A stretch of 64,000 bases of DNA, taken from assembly GCF_002160755.1 (NCBI RefSeq), contig NZ_NFLE01000018.1:1-64000 (forward strand), given 5' to 3'. The translations under genes were made by a program, and so were the position numbers. Source of the stretch: Lachnoclostridium sp. An14. GTDB lineage: Bacteria; Bacillota; Clostridia; Lachnospirales; Lachnospiraceae. This document shows positions 7,103 through 15,189 of this stretch, in pieces (within the stretch, counting starts at the first letter, position 1; every line of letters begins with the position of its first letter). The notes under the pieces were generated by a model that ran no database searches, had not been told where the DNA came from, and was given only the letters and a program-made list of their open reading frames with translations.

Positions 7103-8386
7103 ATGACTACAGAAATGATCATCGTCCTGTGTATTCTGGCGTTTATGGTAGTGATGCTGCTGACCCACGCCCTTCCTTACGGAGTCACTGCCATGATGTG
7201 CTGCGTGGCCTTTGTGCTCACCGGCGTCTGCGACATTTCCACCGCCTTTTCCGGCCTTTCCAACAGCACCACCATTATGGTGGCGACCATGCTGGTAGTG
7301 GCCAGCGCCCTGGGGAAAACCAGCCTGGTTCACCGGCTGCGCCAGGCCATGAACAGCTTGCAGGGCAAGAGCGGCATTCTTTTAGTAGCGGCGATTTATG
7401 TGATTACACTTGCATTGTCTCAGCTTATGGGACAGATCGCCTGCGTGTCCATGATGCTCCTTTTTGTACAGACCTTAGACGACGACAGCGATATTTCTCC
7501 GGCGAGAATGCTGTTTGCCGTGGCCTGCATCAACACCATCTGGACCTCTAAAATCCCGGTGGGCATGGGAGCCACCATGCCGGGCACCATCAACTCCTTC
7601 TATCAGGGAATGGTGGGGCCGGAGCATCTGCTCGGCATCGCGGATTATTTTAAGGCCGGCATTTTCCCGGCGCTGGCGGGCACCATTTACTGCCTGTTTG
7701 CCTATAAGCTGATCCCTTCCCAGAAGATCGACAGTTCCCAGGTGAAGGAGGTCAAGGAGCAGGCGGCCCTTTCCAAGCGGGATGAGACCATCATTTTCCT
7801 GGTATTCCTGGGCGTGATCGCCGGCTTTATGTTCTCCAACCAGCTGGACAGCAACATCACCAACATCCTTCCCGCCGTAGGCGTCATCGTGCTGATCCTG
7901 ACGAAGGTATTTACGGTAAACCAGGTGATCACCACCATGACCGGCGATATGGTGTGGATGATCGCCGGTATGACGGTGATGTCCACTGTGCTGGGAAATA
8001 CGGGAGTGGGCGATCTCATCGGCCAGACGGTGCTTCGGATCCTGGGGGACAATCCCAGCGGCCTCTACGTGTCGGTGGTATTCTGCGTGGTGACCACGGT
8101 GATGACCAATTTCCTCTCCAACATGGGAACCATGGCCCTCATGTGCCCCATTGCGGCGGCCACGGCTTTGGCCGGGGGAATGAACGTGCAGGCGGTGGTG
8201 CTGGTGACGGCGGTTTCCAGCTGGTTTGCCATTGCCATGCCCACCGGCTGCTCCGCGGCGATCATGGCCTTTGGAATCGGAAACCACAATCCCTTTAAGC
8301 TGTTTAAATTCACCCTGCCCATGATCCTGATTATGATGGTGGCTCTGATTGTGGGAGTGAACCTGTTCTTCCCCATTTACGGATGA
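7103..8386 (+). CDS. SLC13 / divalent-anion symporter-like permease
   Basis: 427 residues and about eleven hydrophobic segments make this an ion-transporter-superfamily permease, best described as SLC13 (DASS/CitT-like). Such proteins import dicarboxylates, tricarboxylates or sulfate with sodium. Two pseudo-symmetric halves are visible, with substrate/ion loops such as SNSTTIMVATMLV in the first half and SNMGTMALMCPI plus ATPTGCSAAI-like MPTGCSAAI in the second. The ATG at 7103 is preceded by GGAGG (7091-7095); the open frame further upstream is untranslated leader. It is followed after 60 bases by an esterase gene. Substrate cannot be read from the sequence; an organic acid or ester product would fit the neighbour. 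Confidence 0.82.
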   Translation: MTTEMIIVLCILAFMVVMLLTHALPYGVTAMMCCVAFVLTGVCDISTAFSGLSNSTTIMVATMLVVASALGKTSLVHRLRQAMNSLQGKSGILLVAAIYVITLALSQLMGQIACVSMMLLFVQTLDDDSDISPARMLFAVACINTIWTSKIPVGMGATMPGTINSFYQGMVGPEHLLGIADYFKAGIFPALAGTIYCLFAYKLIPSQKIDSSQVKEVKEQAALSKRDETIIFLVFLGVIAGFMFSNQLDSNITNILPAVGVIVLILTKVFTVNQVITTMTGDMVWMIAGMTVMSTVLGNTGVGDLIGQTVLRILGDNPSGLYVSVVFCVVTTVMTNFLSNMGTMALMCPIAAATALAGGMNVQAVVLVTAVSSWFAIAMPTGCSAAIMAFGIGNHNPFKLFKFTLPMILIMMVALIVGVNLFFPIYG

Positions 8387-8446
8387 TGAGAAGGCGGATA
8401 TAATAAAAAGAAAAGCGGCAGAAAGCAAGGAAGGAGTGCATTTAGA

Positions 8447-9370
8447 ATGAAACAGACCATAAATCCCGGTCACGAGAAAAAGACGCTGACCCTTATAGAT
8501 AATATTGTGTATTCCAGAAGGACGGATCTGGAGGGGAATCCCCTGGATCTGACCATGTCCATCCTGCTCCAGAACGGCAACAGCGAGATGCGGCTGGCGG
8601 CCGGAGAAGACGACCCGAAGGAGGATCACAGCCCCAAGCCGGCCCTTTTGTGGATTCCCGGCGGCGGCTGGAGAGGGGCGGACAAAAACCTGATGCTGGG
8701 AGAGATGGCGGAATTTGCCAACGCCGGCTACGTGGTGGCGTCCATGTACTACCGCAGCAGCGCCCAGGGGCATTTTCCGGACCAGCTCATCGACGTGAAA
8801 ACGGCCATCCGTTTCCTGCGGGCCAACGCGTCCAAATATGAGATCGACCCGGAGCGCATCGGAGTGTTCGGCCGGTCGGCGGGAGGCCATCTGGCGGCCT
8901 TTGCGGCCATGAATCTGGACGATTACAACGAGGGAGAGTGGGAGGGCCATTCCTCCAGCGTGCAGGCCTGCTGCAATCTGTTCGGCCCCACGGACGTGCT
9001 GGGACTGATGGAGATCGAGGAGAAGAAGTTTGCCGATCCCAAATTCCGCTGGCATAAGGTGGAGGACACCCACGGAGGAGCCCTCTTAGGCGGCGACCCG
9101 GCCACCATGAAGGAGCGGGCGAAGGCCGCCAGCCCGGTGTATTTTGTCAACCCCGCCATGTGCCCCATGCAGATCCTCCACGGGGACAACGACCCCATCG
9201 TGCCCATAGAGGCCAGCAGCGACGTGCTGTATGAGAAGATCTGCCAGGCCGGCCTGGAGGACCGGACAGAGTATTACGTGGTGCAGCACGCCGGCCACGG
9301 AACCAGGGAGTTTTTCCAGGATTCGGTGAAGGAGCTGATGATTGGGTTTTTTGATCGGTATTTGAAGTAG
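8447..9370 (+). CDS. Alpha/beta hydrolase (esterase/lipase, HSL/BD-FAE-like)
   Basis: A 307-residue cytoplasmic alpha/beta-hydrolase without a signal peptide. Visible landmarks are the oxyanion-hole motif PGGGWRGADK (about residues 68-77), the nucleophile elbow GRSAGGH (Ser near residue 145), an acidic residue in HGDNDPIVP, and the catalytic His in HAGHGTREF near the C terminus. The family hydrolyses small acyl or acetyl esters. AAGGAG precedes the ATG, and the gene is very likely co-transcribed with the SLC13 permease, which suggests that an imported compound is de-esterified. Confidence 0.85.
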   Translation: MKQTINPGHEKKTLTLIDNIVYSRRTDLEGNPLDLTMSILLQNGNSEMRLAAGEDDPKEDHSPKPALLWIPGGGWRGADKNLMLGEMAEFANAGYVVASMYYRSSAQGHFPDQLIDVKTAIRFLRANASKYEIDPERIGVFGRSAGGHLAAFAAMNLDDYNEGEWEGHSSSVQACCNLFGPTDVLGLMEIEEKKFADPKFRWHKVEDTHGGALLGGDPATMKERAKAASPVYFVNPAMCPMQILHGDNDPIVPIEASSDVLYEKICQAGLEDRTEYYVVQHAGHGTREFFQDSVKELMIGFFDRYLK

Positions 9371-9487
9371 GAGGAGAGGGGCGGGGAGAACGCAAGAGTT
9401 GATTATAAAGCGGTAAAACAGAAAGTCTTTTCCTTTTTAAAGAGATAAAATAAGGATAGGATAATAAAATATTTTGTAAAAAGAAGA

Positions 9488-9546
9488 AAACCGTACCAAA
9501 CGGCAAAGCACAGAATACGATGCAAAGCCGTTCGGTACGGTTTTTT
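9488..9546. terminator. Bidirectional terminator between the esterase and XRE genes
   Basis: A 17-base stem with one mismatch (9488-9504 with 9527-9543) is followed by a T-run on the plus strand and a shorter one on the minus strand. It lies between two convergent genes. Confidence 0.85.
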
Positions 9547-9586
9547 CTGTTATTTTAAGCAACAAGAAGTACGGAGACGAAACCGT

Positions 9587-9880
9587 TTATCCCGTACCCT
9601 TATTTCCAGATTTAAAATATTCTACCAAACCGTAGATCAGCATAATTTCCTGCTCATTCAGGCCGGAAATGTCCAGGGAAGCAGTGGCATTGATTCCCAG
9701 GAGGTAATCTGTGGAAACGTGGAAAAGTTTCGCAATATCCACGATCAGGGAGGTGGAGGGGACAGAAATCCCCATTTCCCATGCGTTGACAGAGCTTCTC
9801 GTGACATTGAGCTTTTTAGCCAGTGCAGATTGGGTCAGGTTATTTTTTTCACGTAGAGACTTAATTTTATCAGCGATCAT
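9587..9880 (-). CDS. XRE-family helix-turn-helix regulator
   Basis: 97 residues from MIADKIKSL; AAAGGAG stands about 9 bases before this ATG, so the longer frame to 9940 is not used. An HTH_3 domain covers residues 3-60 (LTQSALAKKLNVTRSSVNAWE, with conserved LT, LAKxL and S/W residues). The short tail has no recognised domain. It is divergent from the Tad pilus operon, and an inverted repeat lies between its start and the strong tad promoter, so it is the best candidate for the operon's repressor and for autoregulation. Confidence 0.85.
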   Translation of the reverse strand: MIADKIKSLREKNNLTQSALAKKLNVTRSSVNAWEMGISVPSTSLIVDIAKLFHVSTDYLLGINATASLDISGLNEQEIMLIYGLVEYFKSGNKGTG

Positions 9881-9901
9881 GTTGTCACTCTCCTTTGTAG
9901 A

Positions 9902-9938
9902 GATAACAATATAATAATCACAATGATATTGCATTATC
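9902..9938. promoter_or_regulatory. Candidate operator of the XRE regulator
   Basis: GATAACAATAT (9902-9912) and ATATTGCATTATC (9926-9938) form an imperfect inverted repeat. It lies just upstream of the XRE start and 17 bases before the -35 of the tad promoter. Confidence 0.45.
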
Positions 9939-9954
9939 AAAAAGATATTTTAAA

Positions 9955-9983
9955 TTGACATACAACTACAAATTTTATATAAT
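9955..9983 (+). promoter_or_regulatory. Consensus promoter of the Tad operon
   Basis: TTGACA (9955-9960), 17 bases, TATAAT (9978-9983): a perfect vegetative sigma consensus in an AT-rich stretch. It predicts strong expression unless repressed. Confidence 0.8.
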
Positions 9984-10030
9984 TAGGATAATTTGAAGGG
10001 TTCCCAGAGATGGGCAAGGGGGGAATGGGC

Positions 10031-11119
10031 ATGGTCAAAAGAACTGTGGTTCTGGCAGACAGCGATGGAGTTTATTTAAAACGGCTGTCGGACTATTTTA
10101 TGGAAAAGGCACCTCAACTGGAGCTGAGTATTTTCACAGATCTTTCAATGCTAAAACAATATCTGCAGCGGGGACGGGTGGATATTTTGGCGGTGGACGA
10201 AACATTTGCAGATCAGGAACTGGCGGCGCAGTCCACCGTGGCGGTTAAAATCGTCTTGTCCACTGCGACGGACACTGTGGACGGCTTTGAAACGGTGAAG
10301 AAATATCAAAAGACAGAAAGCCTGTTAAATGATTTGCTTTTAAAATATGCGGAATCTACTGGTTCCGCGGAAGTGATCCGTGGAAACAGCCACACAAAAA
10401 TCACTGCCTTTTACAGCCCGGCAGGAGGAACGGGAAAGAGTACTTTAGCGTTGGGAATGGCGACAACTTGTGCCTGTGCCGGACTGCGTACTTTGTATCT
10501 GAATCTGGAGGAGATAGACTCGATGGATATGGTATTGGCAGAAACGCCGGGAACGCTCTCGGATCTGTTTCTGGCTTTAAAGACAAAGGGCATGAACGTG
10601 GGGATTAAGCTGGCCTCCAGCGTCAGACAGGAACCGTCGGCTGGATTTTACTATGTAAATGGTGTGGAAAGTATATCCGAGTATGGGGAAATGGAAGGGA
10701 CGGATATGGTCCGGCTGCTGGAAACGGTAAAGAGTCAGGCAGAATACGATGTGATGGTACTGGATCTGTCCTCTGGTTTTTCAGAGCGGACAGTAAAGAT
10801 ACTGGAGCAGACGGATGTCATTTTTGTGCCGGTGACGGCTGAGGAGACGGCGGCAGCAAAGCTGAACCGATTGCTAAATGAGGCCGCGTTTCACGAGAAT
10901 TACAATGCGCTGTTTGGGAAAATGGAATTGGTGGCAAACAGGATGTCCGGAAAGACTGGGGAAACCGTATTGCGGGAGAGCGGGCTGGCTGGAAGACTTC
11001 CCTGTGTGGGAGTGATAGGAAATCTCCCGGTGTTGGAGAGAAAAAAGGCCCTGCTGCAGGGGAAAGAGCAGCTTATGGCCGTATTCCAGCCGCTTTTGGC
11101 GCGGCTGATGAATGGCTGA
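10031..11119 (+). CDS. tadZ: Tad pilus localisation ATPase TadZ/CpaE-like
   Basis: 362 residues from MVKRTVVLADSD. AAGGGGGG at 10016-10023 favours this ATG, although 10010 and 10025 are also in frame and cannot be excluded. The N terminus resembles a response-regulator receiver fold (about residues 1-110). The C-terminal part is a MinD/ParA-type ATPase with the deviant P-loop PAGGTGKST near residues 130-138, switch residues VMVLDLSSG, and ETAAAKLN late. TadZ proteins place the pilus machine in the cell and recruit the secretion ATPase. First gene of the long Tad operon. Confidence 0.85.
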   Translation: MVKRTVVLADSDGVYLKRLSDYFMEKAPQLELSIFTDLSMLKQYLQRGRVDILAVDETFADQELAAQSTVAVKIVLSTATDTVDGFETVKKYQKTESLLNDLLLKYAESTGSAEVIRGNSHTKITAFYSPAGGTGKSTLALGMATTCACAGLRTLYLNLEEIDSMDMVLAETPGTLSDLFLALKTKGMNVGIKLASSVRQEPSAGFYYVNGVESISEYGEMEGTDMVRLLETVKSQAEYDVMVLDLSSGFSERTVKILEQTDVIFVPVTAEETAAAKLNRLLNEAAFHENYNALFGKMELVANRMSGKTGETVLRESGLAGRLPCVGVIGNLPVLERKKALLQGKEQLMAVFQPLLARLMNG

Positions 11120-11146
11120 ACACGGCATTTGCGCGGGAGGTAGGGT

Positions 11147-12382
11147 ATGATCGAGAATATGCAGGCGTATGCCAGGCAAATCCGGGAACTGGTGTCCCAG
11201 CGTCTGGATCTGACCAGAAATGTAAGCGATGATGAAATCCGGGAGGTCATTGCAGAGATTGTGATGGAGGAGTCCCGGAAACAGTATCTGACACTGACAG
11301 AGAAAAAAGAGGTGATGGAGGGCGTATTCAATTCCATGAGGGGATTGGATGTGCTCCAGCCTCTGGTGGATGACCCCACAGTTACGGAAATTATGATCAA
11401 CGGCCCGCACAATGTGTTTGTGGAACAGAGCGGCCGCCTTTATAAAAAGGACGTCAGTTTTGGTACCAATGAAAAGCTGGAAAATGTCATTCTCAATATC
11501 GTATCGAAAGTGAACCGCACAGTCAACGAGGCTAATCCCATTGTGGACGCCAGACTGCTGGATGGTTCCCGCGTCAACGTGGTGCTACCGCCAATCGCGT
11601 TGGATGGGCCGACGGTGACCATCCGTAAATTCCCGGAAGATCCCATGACCATGGAAAAGCTCATCGGCTACGGCTCGATCACCCCTGAGGTGGCGGAGGT
11701 ATTGGAGCGGATGGTGCGGGCAAAATACAATATTTTCATCAGCGGCGGAACCGGATCCGGAAAGACCACGTTTTTGAACGCCCTCTCCAACTATATTCCA
11801 AAGGATGAGCGGGTGATTACCATAGAGGATTCGGCGGAACTGCAGATCAAAGGCGTAGCGAACCTGGTCCGTCTGGAGACGAGAAACGCCAATGTGGAGG
11901 GAAAAGGAGAGGTCACCATTCGGGATCTGATCCGGTCGTCCCTGCGGATGCGGCCGGAACGGATCATCGTGGGAGAGGTTCGAGGGGCAGAGGCCTTGGA
12001 TATGCTTCAGGCCATGAATACCGGCCACGATGGCTCTCTTTCCACCGGCCACTCCAACTCCACCAAGGATATGCTGAGCCGTTTGGAGACTATGGTAATT
12101 TCCGGGAACAGCATTCCCATCGAGGCCATCCGCCAGCAGATCGCCTCCGCTCTGGACATTATCATCCAGCTGTCCCGCCTCCGGGACAAATCCCGCCGTA
12201 CTCTGGAGATCACAGAGGTGGTGGGGTATGAAAACGGCGCGATCCGTTTAAATCCCCTGTATCGGTTTGTGGAGCACGGTGAGACAGAGGACGGCAGGAT
12301 CATCGGCGGGCTGGAGCGGACGGAAAATCCGCTGGTTCACACCTATAAGTTTCATATGGCGGGCCTGTCTGATCAGGTGTAG
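11147..12382 (+). CDS. tadA: Tad secretion ATPase TadA/CpaF
   Basis: A 411-residue GspE/VirB11-type hexameric ATPase that powers pilus assembly. It has an N-terminal helical domain, then [15 protein letters not shown] typical of CpaF proteins, Walker [10 protein letters not shown] (about residues 200-208), Asp box [10 protein letters not shown], Walker [15 protein letters not shown], and His box [14 protein letters not shown]. All catalytic motifs are intact. GGGAGG precedes the ATG. It follows tadZ after 27 bases and precedes tadB. Confidence 0.95.
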   Translation: MIENMQAYARQIRELVSQRLDLTRNVSDDEIREVIAEIVMEESRKQYLTLTEKKEVMEGVFNSMRGLDVLQPLVDDPTVTEIMINGPHNVFVEQSGRLYKKDVSFGTNEKLENVILNIVSKVNRTVNEANPIVDARLLDGSRVNVVLPPIALDGPTVTIRKFPEDPMTMEKLIGYGSITPEVAEVLERMVRAKYNIFISGGTGSGKTTFLNALSNYIPKDERVITIEDSAELQIKGVANLVRLETRNANVEGKGEVTIRDLIRSSLRMRPERIIVGEVRGAEALDMLQAMNTGHDGSLSTGHSNSTKDMLSRLETMVISGNSIPIEAIRQQIASALDIIIQLSRLRDKSRRTLEITEVVGYENGAIRLNPLYRFVEHGETEDGRIIGGLERTENPLVHTYKFHMAGLSDQV

Positions 12383-12394
12383 AGGAGAGAGAAG

Positions 12395-13186
12395 ATGTTT
12401 GGAAAGAAAAAAGAGGATGAGATGGTGCCGCGGGAGGACGGCCTGACGGACTATGACATCTATATTATGGGAAAACAGGAAAAAATTCTCAATATGGCAT
12501 TTGCGGCCATTGTCCTGTTTCTGGTGGGCTATGTATTCTACCAGAACATTCTGTTGTCTGCCGTTTTGATGGTGTTCTGTGTGAAATTTCCAAAGATTCG
12601 CACGAGGCAGATCATTGAAAAGCGGAAAAACCAGCTGACCCTTCAGTTTAAAGATATGCTGTATTCCCTGTCCTCCGCTTTGGCTGTGGGTAAATCCGTG
12701 GAAATGGGGATCCGGGACTCTTTGCAGGATCTCCGGGTGATCTACCCCGATCCCAATACGGATATTCTGCGGGAGATGGAGTACATCCTGCGGGGAATTG
12801 GAATGAATAACACAGTGGAGGAAATGTTCGGCCAGTTTGCGGAGCGGGCCCATTTGGAGGATATTGACAATTTTGTGGACATCTTCGTGACCTGCAAGCG
12901 CACGGGGGGAGATTTAATCGAGGTAATGCGCTCCACGTCCAACACCATCGGGGAGAAAATCGAAGTGAGGCAGGAGATCAATACCCTGATCTCCGGAAAA
13001 AAATATGAGTTTAACTTTATGATGGTGCTTCCGGTCATTATGGTGGAATTTCTGGCGCTGACCTCCGCGGACTATATGAAACCGGTGTTTACACAGCCGG
13101 CGGGGATCGCGGCCATGACCGTGGCCATCGCCATTTTTGCTCTGGCCTATTTTGTGGGTTCCAGGGTGATGAAAATAGAAATTTGA
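12395..13186 (+). CDS. tadB: Tad inner-membrane platform protein TadB
   Basis: A 263-residue type II secretion F-domain protein. Hydrophobic segments lie near residues 33-65 and at the C terminus (about 205-262), with the cytoplasmic F domain between them (LTLQFKDMLYSLSSALAVGKSVEMGI). TadB pairs with TadC to form the platform that the TadA ATPase drives. The start has GGAGAGAG upstream and the gene lies 12 bases after tadA. Confidence 0.9.
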   Translation: MFGKKKEDEMVPREDGLTDYDIYIMGKQEKILNMAFAAIVLFLVGYVFYQNILLSAVLMVFCVKFPKIRTRQIIEKRKNQLTLQFKDMLYSLSSALAVGKSVEMGIRDSLQDLRVIYPDPNTDILREMEYILRGIGMNNTVEEMFGQFAERAHLEDIDNFVDIFVTCKRTGGDLIEVMRSTSNTIGEKIEVRQEINTLISGKKYEFNFMMVLPVIMVEFLALTSADYMKPVFTQPAGIAAMTVAIAIFALAYFVGSRVMKIEI

Positions 13187-13202
13187 TGACGGGAGGGAGA
13201 GT

Positions 13203-14132
13203 ATGGCTGTAGCGATCATTCTGTCTGCGGGAATCTGCGCGGTGTTTGCAGGGCTGTTCCTGGTGTCCTATCTGAAGTCCAGGGGACAGTACGACGAGTA
13301 TATGGAATATGTGGACAAAGAGGAGTACGGGCTGAAGGACTTCATTCCTTTGGGACTGTTTCTGTCGGAGCTGGACATTTTGGAAAAGGGGATTCCCCTG
13401 CCGGTCAAAGCGATGTTAGCCAGGCACAGGAATCAGGTGTATCAGAAGATTCTGGAGCTAAGGGGGCCGAAGGAGGCAGAGTTTTACAGCTATATTCACA
13501 GCGGATACCGGATGGCGGCGGCCCTGGTGACGGCGGCAGGAGCCTCTGTGGTGGGAGTTATCATGAGTGTCCAGGGGGATCCTTCCAATGGAATCCTGTT
13601 TAGCGGGATGGCGGTGGCAGCGTTTGCGGCTGTGCCGTTTCTGGTGGATAGCAGTCTGAACAGCGAAATTGAAAACCGGCGGCTCCTGATTCAGATGGAA
13701 TTTCCGGAGTTTATCAATAAACTCACCCTTCTGGTCAATGCGGGCATGACCATCTCCAAGGCGTGGGAAAAGATCATCAATGAAAATAAGAAGGATCACA
13801 TCCTCTACCGGGAGATGCGGTATGCTCTGATGGACATTAAGGCGGGGCGTCCGGAGGCTGTGGCATATGAGGAATTTGCCAGACGGTGTCGGGTGAAAGA
13901 GGTGACGAAGTTCGTCTCTGTGGTCGTCATGAATCTGAGAAGGGGCGGCTCGGAGGTGGTGCCGGTATTGAAGGCGCAGGGCGACGAGTGCTGGGAGATG
14001 CGCAAAAGCGCGGCCAGGCAGATGGGCGAGGAGGCCAGCACGAAGATTTTGATCCCCATGATGATCATGTTTCTGGGAATCGTGCTGATCGTGGCCACGC
14101 CGGCGGTGCTCAGTATGACGTCCGGGATGTAA
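13203..14132 (+). CDS. tadC: Tad inner-membrane platform protein TadC
   Basis: A 309-residue type II secretion F-domain protein with membrane segments at the N terminus, around residues 100-150 and at the end (ILIPMMIMFLGIVLIVATPA). The cytoplasmic domain includes EFPEFINKLTLLVNAGMTISKAWEKI, the F-domain signature. It sits 16 bases after tadB with GGGAGGG before the ATG. A structured, terminator-like segment separates it from the pilin gene. Confidence 0.9.
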   Translation: MAVAIILSAGICAVFAGLFLVSYLKSRGQYDEYMEYVDKEEYGLKDFIPLGLFLSELDILEKGIPLPVKAMLARHRNQVYQKILELRGPKEAEFYSYIHSGYRMAAALVTAAGASVVGVIMSVQGDPSNGILFSGMAVAAFAAVPFLVDSSLNSEIENRRLLIQMEFPEFINKLTLLVNAGMTISKAWEKIINENKKDHILYREMRYALMDIKAGRPEAVAYEEFARRCRVKEVTKFVSVVVMNLRRGGSEVVPVLKAQGDECWEMRKSAARQMGEEASTKILIPMMIMFLGIVLIVATPAVLSMTSGM

Positions 14133-14142
14133 GACAGCGGGT

Positions 14143-14198
14143 AAAAACGGCAGTCCAGGTACGGCGCCGGAAAAACGGCGGATACCGGCTGCGTTTTT
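14143..14198 (+). terminator. Terminator-like hairpin between tadC and flp
   Basis: AAAAACG..CAG (14143-14153) pairs with CTG.CGTTTTT (14189-14198). An inner GGTA/TACC stem and CGCCG/CGGCG stem lie between. The 3' arm ends in a T-run. It could partly stop the upstream transcript or protect the flp mRNA. Confidence 0.5.
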
Positions 14199-14226
14199 AT
14201 AGATCAAAGGGAAAGGAGGAGACCGT

Positions 14227-14409
14227 ATGGATTTGTTAAGACGATTCTGGGAGGAAGAAGACGGAATGGGAACGGTGGAGATAGTGATGATTATTGCGGC
14301 GCTGATGTGTGTTGCACTGCTGTTCAGAGAGCAGATTTACGGGTTTGCTGAAAGGACCATGAAAGTTGTATTTGGTACGGACGTTTCCGCTCCATCATCA
14401 GGGGGCTGA
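14227..14409 (+). CDS. flp: Flp-type (type IVb) major pilin
   Basis: A 60-residue prepilin. A short charged leader (MDLLRRFWEEEDG) ends in Gly and is followed by MGTVEIVMIIAALMCVALLF. This gives the type IV prepilin cleavage site with Glu at +5 and a hydrophobic helix. The length is right for Flp pilins of Gram-positive Tad loci. AAAGGAGGAGA precedes the ATG. The gene lies between tadC and the pseudopilin genes, and hairpins flank it on both sides, so its mRNA is probably processed or terminated separately to give high pilin levels. Confidence 0.9.
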   Translation: MDLLRRFWEEEDGMGTVEIVMIIAALMCVALLFREQIYGFAERTMKVVFGTDVSAPSSGG

Positions 14410-14418
14410 TCAAGCAGA

Positions 14419-14457
14419 GGGTATCCCGAAAACCATATTTCAGTTTCCGGGATACCC
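14419..14457 (+). other. Stable hairpin after flp
   Basis: GGGTATCCCG (14419-14428) pairs perfectly with CGGGATACCC (14448-14457), and AAAAC/GTTT extends the stem across a one-base bulge. No T-run follows, so it looks more like an mRNA 3'-end stabiliser or a processing product end than a terminator. Confidence 0.65.
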
Positions 14458-14487
14458 AGTAAAAGAAAGAGGGGAGGCGGAAAACAG

Positions 14488-15159
14488 GTGAAAAAAGGAT
14501 TTCTGACAACAGGAAGGCATCGGCCAGACACCCAGGACGGATATCTGACCATAGAGGCGGCCATGGTATTTTCCGTCCTGTTTTTTTCTTTGATCTTTAT
14601 TTTATTTCTGGGAATGGTGCTGTATCAGCACGTAAATTTGCAGAGCATTGCAGTGCAGGCCTCTGAGCGTGGGTCTGTGATCTACAGCTCCAGGGTAAAG
14701 GATATGTCCGCGGGAGTAAAGACACTGGATGATTTTCTAGTGCGGGATCCCTATCGGAATGTCCCTTTTATGGACGGCGGAAACAAGGCGGGTTACTCCG
14801 CCATTATCAATACATATATCGACGGACAGATGGGAAGGCGCGACATCATAGAAGGTTCGGGGCAAAACTCCGGCGACTACGTGGAGGTGGAGGACTATCT
14901 GATTGAGAAACGAATCAAAGTCCACATCCACAGCAGTTATGAAATGCCCATTGTATCCATACCGGCCATGTTCGGCCAGGAGGGCCCCTTTGAGGTGGAC
15001 ACCACCGTGGTGTCGGCGGTGACGGATTCTCCGGATTTTGTCCGGAATGTGGATTTAGCGGCAGACGTGATCCGTCAGACCTCGGTGTTTGACAGTGTGC
15101 AGAGCGGCTACAATAAAATTCAGGACTGCATAGAAGACGTAAAAGAGCTGCTGCAGTGA
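14488..15159 (+). CDS. tadE: TadE-like pseudopilin
   Basis: A 223-residue protein with a type IV prepilin-like N terminus: GYLTIEAAMVFSVLFFSLIF at about residues 19-38, in which Gly precedes the hydrophobic helix and Glu is at +5. The rest is predicted extracellular. TadE/TadF pseudopilins are minor components needed for Flp pilus assembly. The start is GTG with GGGGAGG upstream. It is the first of two such genes, the second being at 17684. Confidence 0.8.
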   Translation: MKKGFLTTGRHRPDTQDGYLTIEAAMVFSVLFFSLIFILFLGMVLYQHVNLQSIAVQASERGSVIYSSRVKDMSAGVKTLDDFLVRDPYRNVPFMDGGNKAGYSAIINTYIDGQMGRRDIIEGSGQNSGDYVEVEDYLIEKRIKVHIHSSYEMPIVSIPAMFGQEGPFEVDTTVVSAVTDSPDFVRNVDLAADVIRQTSVFDSVQSGYNKIQDCIEDVKELLQ

Positions 15160-15189
15160 CAGGAGCGTTGGGAGGAAACGGGGGACGGG

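Noticed and set aside
7475-9073. A 532-codon minus-strand frame opposite the SLC13 permease and esterase
   Set aside because: It is antisense to two well-supported genes, His/Gly-rich without a domain, and has no ribosome binding site.
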